Origin: Bacteroidales bacterium
Lineage (GTDB): Bacteria > Bacteroidota > Bacteroidia > Bacteroidales > UBA932
Length of the DNA stretch: 20,779 nucleotides
NCBI GenBank assembly: GCA_009784635.1
Contig: WRBG01000014.1
Location: forward strand, 1 to 20,779
Reading direction: 5' to 3'
Shown here: positions 14,856-20,779 of the stretch, in pieces
Numbering within the stretch: position 1 is the stretch's first letter
Layout: every line of letters begins with the position of its first letter
Position numbers and translations under genes: made by a program
Notes under the pieces: generated by a model
Told to the model about the DNA's origin: nothing
Databases searched by the model: none
What the model saw: the letters and a program-made list of their open reading frames with translations, nothing else

Positions 14856-16133
14856 ATGAAAAAGTTCAGCAGCACTATTATTATCTTTATCAAACTCCTC
14901 GGAGAAAGTTTTGGCTTTGCCACAACTTCGGTCAAGGCCGACAAAACCCGCGCCTTCCTCTCCCTGTTGGGAGTAACCATCGGCATTTTCTCCATTGTGG
15001 CCGTATTTACCACCATTGATTCGCTCAAGGGAAACATTAGCCGAAGTTTGGCCGCCTTGGGTTCGGACGTAGTATATATCCAAAAAATTCCATGGACATT
15101 AGAAGAGGGCGAAACAGAAATCAAATGGTGGGAATACCGCCAGCGTCCGTCCAATACTTATGAAGAATTTTTGAATCTGCAACAGCAGGCAACCACGGCA
15201 GAGGCTGTGGCCCTGTCCGTCAGTTTTAGCAAGGAGGTTAAATACGGCAGAAATACCATTTCCTCGGTATTTATTTCGGGCGTTACGGCCGACTGGCCGG
15301 AAGTATCTACGGTAAAAATCGGAGCGGGACGTTATTTTTCTCAATTTGAAGCCGGCGGCGCCCACAATGTGGCTGTTTTAGGCTATAGTATTGCCGAAGA
15401 ACTTTTTAGCGGAGAAGACCCCTTGGGAAAAGTCATAAAGATTGACGGAAGCAATACCCGCATTGTCGGAATTTTAGAAGAAGAAGGAAGCAGCGAGATG
15501 CTCTCCCTCAACGCATCCGACCAAATGATTCTCCTTCCCTATCAATATGCCTGTACCATGGTTGACCCTCGCCAAATGGGACCCGATATAGTCGTAAAAA
15601 AGAAAACACCTGCCGATAAGGACGAATTTTTAGGCGAACTTACCACCATACTCAGAAACGCAAGAAGGCTAAAACCTACCCAAAAGAACAACTTCGCGAT
15701 TAACGAAGTGAGTATTTTGCAAGATATTAATAATCAAATATTCGGCACTATTGCCGCGGTAGGGTGGATTATTGGGGCTTTTTCTATCCTAATTGGGGGC
15801 TTTGGGGTGGCCAATATTATGTTTGTATCTGTAAAAGAGCGCACGCCTATCATCGGAATCCAAAAAGCGCTGGGGGCAAAAAATTACTTCATCCTCACGC
15901 AGTTTCTTTTCGAGGCCGCCTTGTTGGCCATTATGGGAGGACTTGTGGGTCTGCTGATTGTTTTTATTGGCGCAGAGTTCGTCAACCACAATTATAGCTT
16001 TCAGATGACCCTAACTTTGGGCAATATCCTGCGCGGGGTAATCGTATCTACCGCCATTGGTTTGGTTGCCGGAATCGTACCCGCCTACATGGCCGCCCAC
16101 CTCAACCCCGTGGTGGCGATTAATGCAAAGTAA
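14856..16133 (+). CDS. ABC transporter permease, MacB/FtsX type
   Basis: The 425-residue protein has the MacB layout. There is one membrane helix near the N-terminus (about 34-54, L-S-L-L-G-V-T-I-G-I-F). A large periplasmic domain runs from about 55 to 285. Three C-terminal helices belong to the FtsX domain, with the coupling motif S-V-K-E-R-T-P-I-I-G-I-Q-K-A-L-G-A just after the second helix. Such permeases pair with a cytosolic ATPase to drive export of peptides, lipoproteins or drugs by mechanotransmission. No ATPase gene is next to it here, so the partner must be elsewhere. It follows mutS by 12 nt and probably shares its transcript; a TATCTTTC near-match at 14845-14852 could also serve as a weak promoter. 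Its 3' end overlaps rsmA tail-to-tail by 14 nt. Confidence 0.88.
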   Translation: MKKFSSTIIIFIKLLGESFGFATTSVKADKTRAFLSLLGVTIGIFSIVAVFTTIDSLKGNISRSLAALGSDVVYIQKIPWTLEEGETEIKWWEYRQRPSNTYEEFLNLQQQATTAEAVALSVSFSKEVKYGRNTISSVFISGVTADWPEVSTVKIGAGRYFSQFEAGGAHNVAVLGYSIAEELFSGEDPLGKVIKIDGSNTRIVGILEEEGSSEMLSLNASDQMILLPYQYACTMVDPRQMGPDIVVKKKTPADKDEFLGELTTILRNARRLKPTQKNNFAINEVSILQDINNQIFGTIAAVGWIIGAFSILIGGFGVANIMFVSVKERTPIIGIQKALGAKNYFILTQFLFEAALLAIMGGLVGLLIVFIGAEFVNHNYSFQMTLTLGNILRGVIVSTAIGLVAGIVPAYMAAHLNPVVAINAK

Positions 16134-16926
16134 GACCATCCACCCACTGCGTAAGCTCTATAAATTGCTGTACGCTTAACTGCTCGGGACGTAATCCTAA
16201 CAGCGGCTGTTCCAACAAGGGGGTCGCGCCGGTCAACTGTTTGATAGAATTGCGTATTGCCTTGCGCCTTTGGTTAAAAGTAGCTTTTATTACCCGCTTA
16301 AACAGAACCTCGTTACAGTCCAAGGCCCTGCGGGCATTGCGACTCAGTCGAACCACAGCCGATTGCACCTTGGGCGGAGGCAAAAACACATGCTGCGGAA
16401 CGGTACATAAATACTCAATATCATACCACGTTTGCAACAGTACGCTCAATATTCCATATGTTTTGGAGCCGGGTGGCGCGGCAATACGCTCTGCTACCTC
16501 TTTTTGCAACATACCCACCACCAGCGGAACCCTGTCTCGTTCTTCCAATACCTTAAAGAATATCTGAGACGAAATATTGTAGGGAAAATTCCCGATGACC
16601 AAAAAAGGCGAGCTGAAAATAGCGGACAAATCCATTTTTAAGAAGTCGGCCTGTATCAAACGTCCGTTCAAGGCCGGAAAATGAGTGAGCAAATAGTCTA
16701 CCGACTCCTTATCAATCTCTATGGCGCGGAGGTCTATTTGGGGCTGTTCCAACAAAAATTGGGTCAGCACCCCCATGCCCGGACCCACTTCCAAAACAGG
16801 AAGATGCTCTTTAAAGTCGTATCCTTGAGGGATATCTGCCAAGCACATTGCCTCCACAATCCGCCGTGCCACCGACATATCTTTTAAAAAATGCTGGCCT
16901 AAGGCCTTTTTGGGCTGAACATACAT
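16120..16926 (-). CDS. rsmA: 16S rRNA (adenine1518/1519-N6) dimethyltransferase RsmA (KsgA)
   Basis: The 268-residue protein matches RsmA in length and motifs. K-K-A-L-G-Q-H-F-L is at 6-14. The AdoMet loop is L-E-V-G-P-G-M-G (45-52), the acidic ribose contact is I-E-I-D (69-72), and Asp94 lies in Q-A-D-F. The catalytic N-F-P-Y is at 113-116, followed by N-I-S-S. The C-terminal helical domain includes F-N-Q-R-R-K-A-I-R-N-S. It dimethylates two adjacent adenines in the helix-45 loop of 16S rRNA late in 30S assembly, using AdoMet. Loss gives kasugamycin resistance in other bacteria. It lies 12 nt after the EEP-family gene on the same strand and converges on the permease gene with a 14-nt overlap. 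Confidence 0.97.
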   Translation of the reverse strand: MYVQPKKALGQHFLKDMSVARRIVEAMCLADIPQGYDFKEHLPVLEVGPGMGVLTQFLLEQPQIDLRAIEIDKESVDYLLTHFPALNGRLIQADFLKMDLSAIFSSPFLVIGNFPYNISSQIFFKVLEERDRVPLVVGMLQKEVAERIAAPPGSKTYGILSVLLQTWYDIEYLCTVPQHVFLPPPKVQSAVVRLSRNARRALDCNEVLFKRVIKATFNQRRKAIRNSIKQLTGATPLLEQPLLGLRPEQLSVQQFIELTQWVDGLTLH

Positions 16927-16930
16927 GGGA

Positions 16931-16938
16931 CAAACTTA
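16931..16938 (-). promoter_or_regulatory. Possible -7 box just before rsmA
   Basis: TAAGTTTG fits TAnnTTTG on the minus strand and ends 4 nt before the rsmA ATG, in the short gap after the EEP gene. If used it would give a leaderless rsmA transcript like that proposed for mutS. There is no matching -33, so it may be chance. Confidence 0.25.
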
Positions 16939-17931
16939 CTAATAATTCCGCTCAATCCTTAGGATTATTGGTAAATGGTCGCTGACACCGCCTTGATAGC
17001 GTGGTCCCAAATATGTCCTAAATGGCTTCATTCCTAAATATTTATCATCTTGAATCAGCAGAAATGGAGGGGCAAAAATGCGGCAATGCTCCGCAGAAGT
17101 ATAGATGGGTTCGTTGGTGCAAAGCAGGTTTTCCGACACAATAAACTGGTCTATAAGTTCCCACCTGCCCCGATAGCGGATGGTGCCCTGCTTGCGGCGC
17201 ACCAGCGGAACAGTGAGGTTGTGCAAAGGCCGCCCTTGAGAGAGCGCCTGCATGACTTTAGACAGGGGCGTGTCGTTAAAATCACCCATAATCATAATGT
17301 TTGCGGCAGGATGCAGGACAAATATCGAATCAACGCTCAGACAGAGCCTTTGGGCGGCGGCCATCCGCCTCGCCATAGAAGCTTTGGCGCCTCCTCTTTT
17401 AGAAGGCCAATGATTTACAAATAAATGCAAGGTATCTAAATCGTCTAATACCCCTTTTGCATAGAGTATTTCGCGGGTATGCTGCGTAGTATCGGGCAGG
17501 GGAACCCTAAGAAAACGGGACAACAATATGCGAAACCGTTCGGGGCGGTAAAGCAGGGCCACGTCTATCCCCCGCATATCCGGCCCATCTCGATGCAAAA
17601 TGCGATAACCGGCAGGGGCTAAAGGAGTTTGCCTGACTAATTGTTCCAAGACAAAACGGTTCTCTATTTCGCAGAGGCCCACCCATACCGGAAGCTCATC
17701 CACGCCCATGGCAATTAGGGTTTTGGCAATACCGTCTCTTTTAGCTGTAAAACGCGGCCAAGTCCAACGATTGGCGCCGCGGGGCGTAAAGGCCAAGTCC
17801 TGCCGTTGCAGGGAATCCACAAAGGGGTCGTAGTAATTTTCTACATTCCAAAATACTGCGTCCGCGTGTCTCTTTTGGGCGTAACAAGCCGGAGAAAGGA
17901 CGATACCGATAAGAAGAATCATTTTTTTCAT
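16939..17931 (-). CDS. Secreted endonuclease/exonuclease/phosphatase (EEP, DNase I-like) family protein
   Basis: From the ATG at 17931 the product is 330 residues. It has a short signal peptide (MKKMILLIGIVLSPACYAQ) and so is periplasmic or secreted. The EEP active site is complete in this numbering: Asn29 (F-W-N-V-E-N), Glu90 (C-E-I-E-N), His174 (N-H-W-P-S-K-R-G-G), Asp217 and Asn219 (M-G-D-F-N-D-T-P), and Asp318-His319 (S-D-H-L-P). This superfamily cleaves phosphodiester or phosphomonoester bonds with Mg(II), acting on nucleic acids, inositol phosphates or sphingomyelin. The substrate here is not evident. An in-frame ATG at 17961 would add 10 residues. The 17931 start sits in the loop of a strong hairpin, so the choice of start matters for regulation. 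Gene order: 50 nt after the foldase gene's stop and 12 nt before rsmA. Confidence 0.87.
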   Translation of the reverse strand: MKKMILLIGIVLSPACYAQKRHADAVFWNVENYYDPFVDSLQRQDLAFTPRGANRWTWPRFTAKRDGIAKTLIAMGVDELPVWVGLCEIENRFVLEQLVRQTPLAPAGYRILHRDGPDMRGIDVALLYRPERFRILLSRFLRVPLPDTTQHTREILYAKGVLDDLDTLHLFVNHWPSKRGGAKASMARRMAAAQRLCLSVDSIFVLHPAANIMIMGDFNDTPLSKVMQALSQGRPLHNLTVPLVRRKQGTIRYRGRWELIDQFIVSENLLCTNEPIYTSAEHCRIFAPPFLLIQDDKYLGMKPFRTYLGPRYQGGVSDHLPIILRIERNY

Positions 17932-17952
17932 ACGCCAAAAATGATTCTTCTT
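17911..17952 (-). promoter_or_regulatory. Perfect 16-bp hairpin with a start codon in its loop
   Basis: Plus 17911-17926 (AAGAAGAATCATTTTT) and 17937-17952 are perfect inverted repeats. In the minus-strand mRNA the 10-nt loop reads GGCGTATGAA and contains the preferred ATG of the EEP gene (17931-17929). The stem has three G:C and thirteen A:U pairs. The 5' arm can also pair over 8 nt with the end of the upstream foldase gene (ATTCTTCT at 17991-17984), giving a possible competing fold. The 3' arm encodes the signal-peptide residues M-I-L-L. No T-tract follows, so it is not an ordinary terminator. Confidence 0.75.
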
Positions 17953-17981
17953 TGGAAACAAACCGTGACAATTTGTGAAAA

Positions 17982-20072
17982 TTAGAAGAATTTGCCGCGC
18001 CTGTCTTCTACTTTTGCAGCTATCGTCAGCGAATAGGCAGCCATTTGGCCCTGCTGCCCCGTAATTTGCCGCAGCCTCATTCCGGCGTCTTCTTCCGTAT
18101 AATAAGCACCGGTTTGGCGACCATCCACCACAAATACATAGACTCCTATTCCTCCTTCTACCGGCCCCATAAGTTGATGTTCGGGGGCGCCGGAAACAGC
18201 GCCTATAAATTTAGGCTCCAATTGCTGCATCCCAAAAGCTCCAAAGGCAATGCCCGTTTGTCGACTTACCGTAACGCCCATCTGTTCCGCCAACTCCTCT
18301 ATATCAAACACTCCTTGCATCTGAGTCTTTACGGCTTCGGCCATTTTGGCAATCTGTTTTTCCCGCTGCAATTCCATCCGAATCTCCATCTGCTTGTCTG
18401 CCAAAGAAGCATATCCTTTCTCGCGTATTCCGACCAAGGTGGCCACAACAAAATACTTATTGTCAATGGTTATAACCGGAGATACTTGGCCTTTTTTGGC
18501 CTCGTAGGTCCAACGGGAAAGCTCGCGGGCATTGTTTATGTTGGCCACCGTTTTAGCCCCTTCTACAATATTATAGGCGGGAAAAACCGGCCAGTCTTTT
18601 TCCCGAGCGACTTGGTCAAAGAGCGTTCCTTTATTCTCGCTCCTTGTAACCAATTCATTGGCTTGACTGTAATATTGTTGAAAAGTTTCTTTTCCGGCCA
18701 CCGCCGTCCTCCACAATATAGCCAACTGTACTTTTCTATGCGGTCTGGTTTTTTGCGTTACCCTAAATACGTGTACGCCAAATTGAGAAGTATAACTAAA
18801 AGGACGATTCAAAGGAGCCGTTAAGCAGGTATCCAACACACCGGCAAACATGGGAGAGGTAATCCAGCCTAATTCTCCGGCTGCTTGAGCGCCGGTGGGG
18901 GGAATCAAGGAATATTGAGCGGCCAAGGCGTCAAAATTTCCGCCATCCCTCAATACGCTTACCAAACTGTCTGCCTGTGCTATTCCATCTGCGGGTAATA
19001 GAATATGCTGCACAAAAGCAGAGTCGGGCAACATCTTGGTAGATACAACCCTCGCAGAAAAGAAAGAGTCGCCCTCATGGGTTACCGGCAATACATCGCG
19101 GGGTCTTGCCGCAAAAGCAAAGCTGTCTAACACCGGCGAGATAGAAGCCAATTCCCCTGCCTTATAGTAGGATGGGTCAAAGGGTTGGTCTGAGTTTCGC
19201 GCCAAAAACTGTTGGAAGCTGGCGGTCGTCTTAAACTCCTCGTAGACTTTTTGCATTTCTGCCTCGGCCCTGCTGATATCCATTGCAGAAGGAACGATAG
19301 AAAATTGCACGTACTCAATATCTCTGCCGGCCTGCTGTTCGTACATGGGTTTATGCTTTTCGTAATAGGCTTTGATTTCAGAAGATGTGATGCTGATGGA
19401 GGTATCCGAAGCAAAACCCATAGGCTGCATGATAAATCGAACGTCAGAAGTTATATTGTTTTCTTCCATATCTCTGCGCAATTCAATAGTATTCAGCACT
19501 GTACTCTTGTCTATGAGCGAAAAATATTTAGTGTATAATTGATTTTGGCTCATATTTGATTCCAAAAACCGCCAATATAGCTGGGCCGCGCCGCTTGGGT
19601 CCGACTGCATGGACTGGATAAACTGCACCAGCCGGCTCCGAGAGAAATTGCCGTTTTCGTCTCTAAACAAGGCCTCCTGCTGCAAAATCGGCGAAATTTC
19701 CCTTCCTTGACTCATGTCAAACATTTCTTCTTGTCCCAAGGAGACGCCGGCTTTACGAAAAGCGGGATACATTACATACTCATTAATAAAGTGTTGCCAA
19801 GCAAGCTGTAGCACCATGTCGGATGCCTGTTCGTCCAAGCTCGACGAACCCGAAACCAATTGCTGGATATTGGTATAATGGTCCAATTGACGCTGAAATG
19901 CCTCATAGGTAATCGCCTTGCGGTTCATCACGCCCACATTATACTTAGAGGAAAACACAGACACCGCCGTTTGTAACGTACTCGGGTCTATGATAAAGGA
20001 CAAAAGCGCCAGACCAATAATTACCGTAATAAATACGCCAAAGCGTACTCTGATTTTCTCAAGAACTGCCAT
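17982..20072 (-). CDS. SurA/PpiD-like periplasmic peptidyl-prolyl isomerase
   Basis: The 696-residue protein has the PpiD layout. A short cytosolic start (M-A-V-L-E-K-I-R) leads to one membrane anchor at about 11-29 and a SurA_N-type chaperone domain from about 40 to 240 (V-G-V-M-N-R-K-A-I-T-Y-E-A-F and a long helical region). A parvulin (PPIC) domain lies at about 345-440, recognised by Q-H-I-L-L, F-D-A-L-A-A-Q-Y-S, G-E-L-G-W-I and F-G-V-H-V-F-R-V. A further domain of about 250 residues follows. Such proteins assist folding of exported and outer-membrane proteins and catalyse proline isomerisation at the periplasmic face of the inner membrane. It lies downstream of lptC, a pairing of envelope genes also seen elsewhere in Bacteroidota. 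I have not used the symbol ppiD because orthology to the E. coli gene is not shown. Confidence 0.9.
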   Translation of the reverse strand: MAVLEKIRVRFGVFITVIIGLALLSFIIDPSTLQTAVSVFSSKYNVGVMNRKAITYEAFQRQLDHYTNIQQLVSGSSSLDEQASDMVLQLAWQHFINEYVMYPAFRKAGVSLGQEEMFDMSQGREISPILQQEALFRDENGNFSRSRLVQFIQSMQSDPSGAAQLYWRFLESNMSQNQLYTKYFSLIDKSTVLNTIELRRDMEENNITSDVRFIMQPMGFASDTSISITSSEIKAYYEKHKPMYEQQAGRDIEYVQFSIVPSAMDISRAEAEMQKVYEEFKTTASFQQFLARNSDQPFDPSYYKAGELASISPVLDSFAFAARPRDVLPVTHEGDSFFSARVVSTKMLPDSAFVQHILLPADGIAQADSLVSVLRDGGNFDALAAQYSLIPPTGAQAAGELGWITSPMFAGVLDTCLTAPLNRPFSYTSQFGVHVFRVTQKTRPHRKVQLAILWRTAVAGKETFQQYYSQANELVTRSENKGTLFDQVAREKDWPVFPAYNIVEGAKTVANINNARELSRWTYEAKKGQVSPVITIDNKYFVVATLVGIREKGYASLADKQMEIRMELQREKQIAKMAEAVKTQMQGVFDIEELAEQMGVTVSRQTGIAFGAFGMQQLEPKFIGAVSGAPEHQLMGPVEGGIGVYVFVVDGRQTGAYYTEEDAGMRLRQITGQQGQMAAYSLTIAAKVEDRRGKFF

Positions 20073-20109
20073 ATGTTAAAATTTGGTTTGTAACAAATAA
20101 ATTAGGGCG

Positions 20110-20138
20110 CGAATATAGTGATTTTTTTTCTAACCCAA
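20110..20138 (-). promoter_or_regulatory. Possible promoter for the SurA/PpiD-like gene
   Basis: On the minus strand TTG (20138-20136), 18 nt, then TATATTCG (20117-20110), one mismatch from TAnnTTTG. It lies 37 nt before the ATG at 20072, in an AT-rich region that includes an A8 tract. This 72-nt gap holds nothing else that I can recognise. Confidence 0.35.
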
Positions 20139-20144
20139 GCCATC

Positions 20145-20267
20145 TTACCTTTGGCGTAAAGAATCCATCGGGGACGCTAAAGAATCTACCGGAATGACGG
20201 GCGACCCATCGCCAGTATCACGCAAAATCCAATGACTGTAAAATGGATTGAATACCACTATATTATC
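20145..20267 (-). pseudogene. Out-of-frame continuation of lptC (C-terminal tail)
   Basis: Directly after the lptC stop region, the neighbouring minus frame is open for 40 codons, from GAT at 20267 to TAA at 20147-20145. It reads D-N-I-V-V-F-N-P-F-Y-S-H-W-I-L-R-D and ends S-P-M-D-S-L-R-Q-R. It has no start codon of its own at the front, and its upstream end meets the lptC frame at the codon CAG. One extra base there (for example CAGG for CAG) would fuse the two into one protein. A real deletion and an assembly error look the same from here. Confidence 0.5.
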
Positions 20268-20779
20268 TGCCTATCGTCGGATTCCATCCCAATGCCCTGT
20301 ACAAAGCCGTCGGGTGAATAATACTTGATGTAGGCGTTGGTATAAATCTTTTTGCCCGCGCTGTCCCAATAAAGCGTATCGGTTTCTACCCGCTCCTCTT
20401 TAATAAAGTTAATAATCACCACGTCTCCATAAGCTTCCCAGCGCTCCTTGTTTCCGGTTGTACGAATAGCCCTTTGGGCCGTAATCTCAAATTCCGACAG
20501 GCCTTCCGGCGTAATTCCTGTCACCTTGATTCCTTGAGGAAAGATGTCAAACGGCTCGGGCAGCAACGAATAGCTTTCCATAAGCGGGGCTTCAAACCGA
20601 GTCCGGACCCGTCCATATTCCGACTCTATTAACCTCATCCCGTACACCGTTTGGGTAGACAAACTGTCGGTATGCCCAATGGCATCCGTTTTTTCTATGG
20701 ATTCACGACACGAAAACAGTGCGGTAGCGCCCATTATAACGAGCGCTACCGTACATATAAACGTATATCTTGCGCCAAA
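20258..20779 (-). CDS. lptC: LPS export protein LptC, lipoprotein-like (5' end outside window; 3' end probably frameshifted)
   Basis: The minus frame is open to the window edge, so the real start is beyond 20779. The first ATG at 20734 would cut the signal sequence. Visible codons before it read R-Y-T-F-I-C-T-V-A-L-V-I, then M-G-A-T-A-L-F-S-C, a lipoprotein-type signal ending at Cys. The rest matches the Bacteroidota LptC pattern: F-E-A-P-L-M-E-S-Y near the start, F-P-Q-G-I-K-V, then D-T-L-Y-W-D-S-A-G-K-K-I-Y-T-N, and G-I-G-M-E-S-D-D at the end. LptC bridges the LptBFG extractor and LptA, passing lipopolysaccharide across the periplasm. Relatives carry about 20 or more residues after the G-x-G-x-E-S motif. 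Here the frame stops five residues after it, and the expected tail lies in another frame. The SurA/PpiD-like gene follows. Confidence 0.85.
   Translation of the reverse strand, partial: FGARYTFICTVALVIMGATALFSCRESIEKTDAIGHTDSLSTQTVYGMRLIESEYGRVRTRFEAPLMESYSLLPEPFDIFPQGIKVTGITPEGLSEFEITAQRAIRTTGNKERWEAYGDVVIINFIKEERVETDTLYWDSAGKKIYTNAYIKYYSPDGFVQGIGMESDDRQII

Noticed and set aside
16948..16974. CAATCC-TTA-GGATT small inverted repeat near the end of the EEP gene
   Set aside because: Too short, inside coding sequence, and expected by chance at this frequency.
18045..18824. Plus-strand ORF of 259 codons
   Set aside because: It lies wholly antisense to the SurA/PpiD-like gene, whose domains read clearly. 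The translation has no recognisable motif and looks like a reverse-frame shadow.
20157..20187. Direct repeat TAAAGAATC twice, 22 nt apart
   Set aside because: It falls in the displaced lptC tail and encodes a repeated M/V-D-S-L pattern. Only nine bases long, so it is better explained as coding sequence than as a regulatory repeat.

Overview
The window looks like a chromosomal segment of a Bacteroidota bacterium, probably Bacteroidales-like and possibly uncultured. The evidence is repeated TAnnTTTG-type -7 boxes in front of genes, no recognisable Shine-Dalgarno sequences, lipoprotein signals ending in SC or AC, and a gene set typical of the phylum (YfhO-type membrane protein next to a glycosyltransferase, LptC next to a SurA/PpiD-like foldase, FtnA-type ferritin). 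Coding density is very high. No stretch over 300 bases lacks a gene. I saw no tRNA, rRNA, CRISPR array, insertion sequence or phage gene.

Layout, left to right. (1) 1-2768, minus strand: a YfhO family membrane protein followed, in TAATG stop/start overlap, by the 5' part of a family-4-like glycosyltransferase that carries a 12-C homopolymer in its coding strand. (2) 2907-5451, plus: a secreted M24 metallopeptidase and an alginate-export-type outer-membrane barrel, 4 nt apart. (3) 5500-7363, plus: ferritin, an overlapping ZIP metal transporter, and a cupin lipoprotein with a His-rich tail, which together look like a metal-handling group. (4) 12193-7382, minus: two paralogous serine-hydrolase lipoproteins on either side of a D-serine dehydratase/D-threonine aldolase-fold enzyme, then a glycosyltransferase. 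(5) 12246-16133, plus: mutS and an FtsX/MacB-type permease, diverging from group 4 through overlapping promoters. (6) 20779-16120, minus: lptC (5' end outside the window, 3' end apparently frameshifted), a SurA/PpiD-like foldase, an endonuclease/exonuclease/phosphatase-fold protein whose start codon sits in the loop of a perfect 16-bp hairpin, and rsmA, which overlaps the permease tail-to-tail.

How the genes may work together. Envelope biogenesis dominates: YfhO and glycosyltransferases act on surface glycans, LptC on LPS transport, and the SurA/PpiD-like protein on outer-membrane protein folding. The two exported hydrolases plus the cytosolic D-amino-acid enzyme could form a route for D-amino-acid-containing peptides; this is inference from gene order and family activities. 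Housekeeping genes (mutS, rsmA) are interleaved.

The points most worth checking are the start-codon hairpin at 17911-17952, the lptC frameshift near 20267, the C12 tract at 102-113, and the hydrolase/D-amino-acid enzyme/hydrolase cassette. I found no clear evidence of a wholly new multi-gene system.
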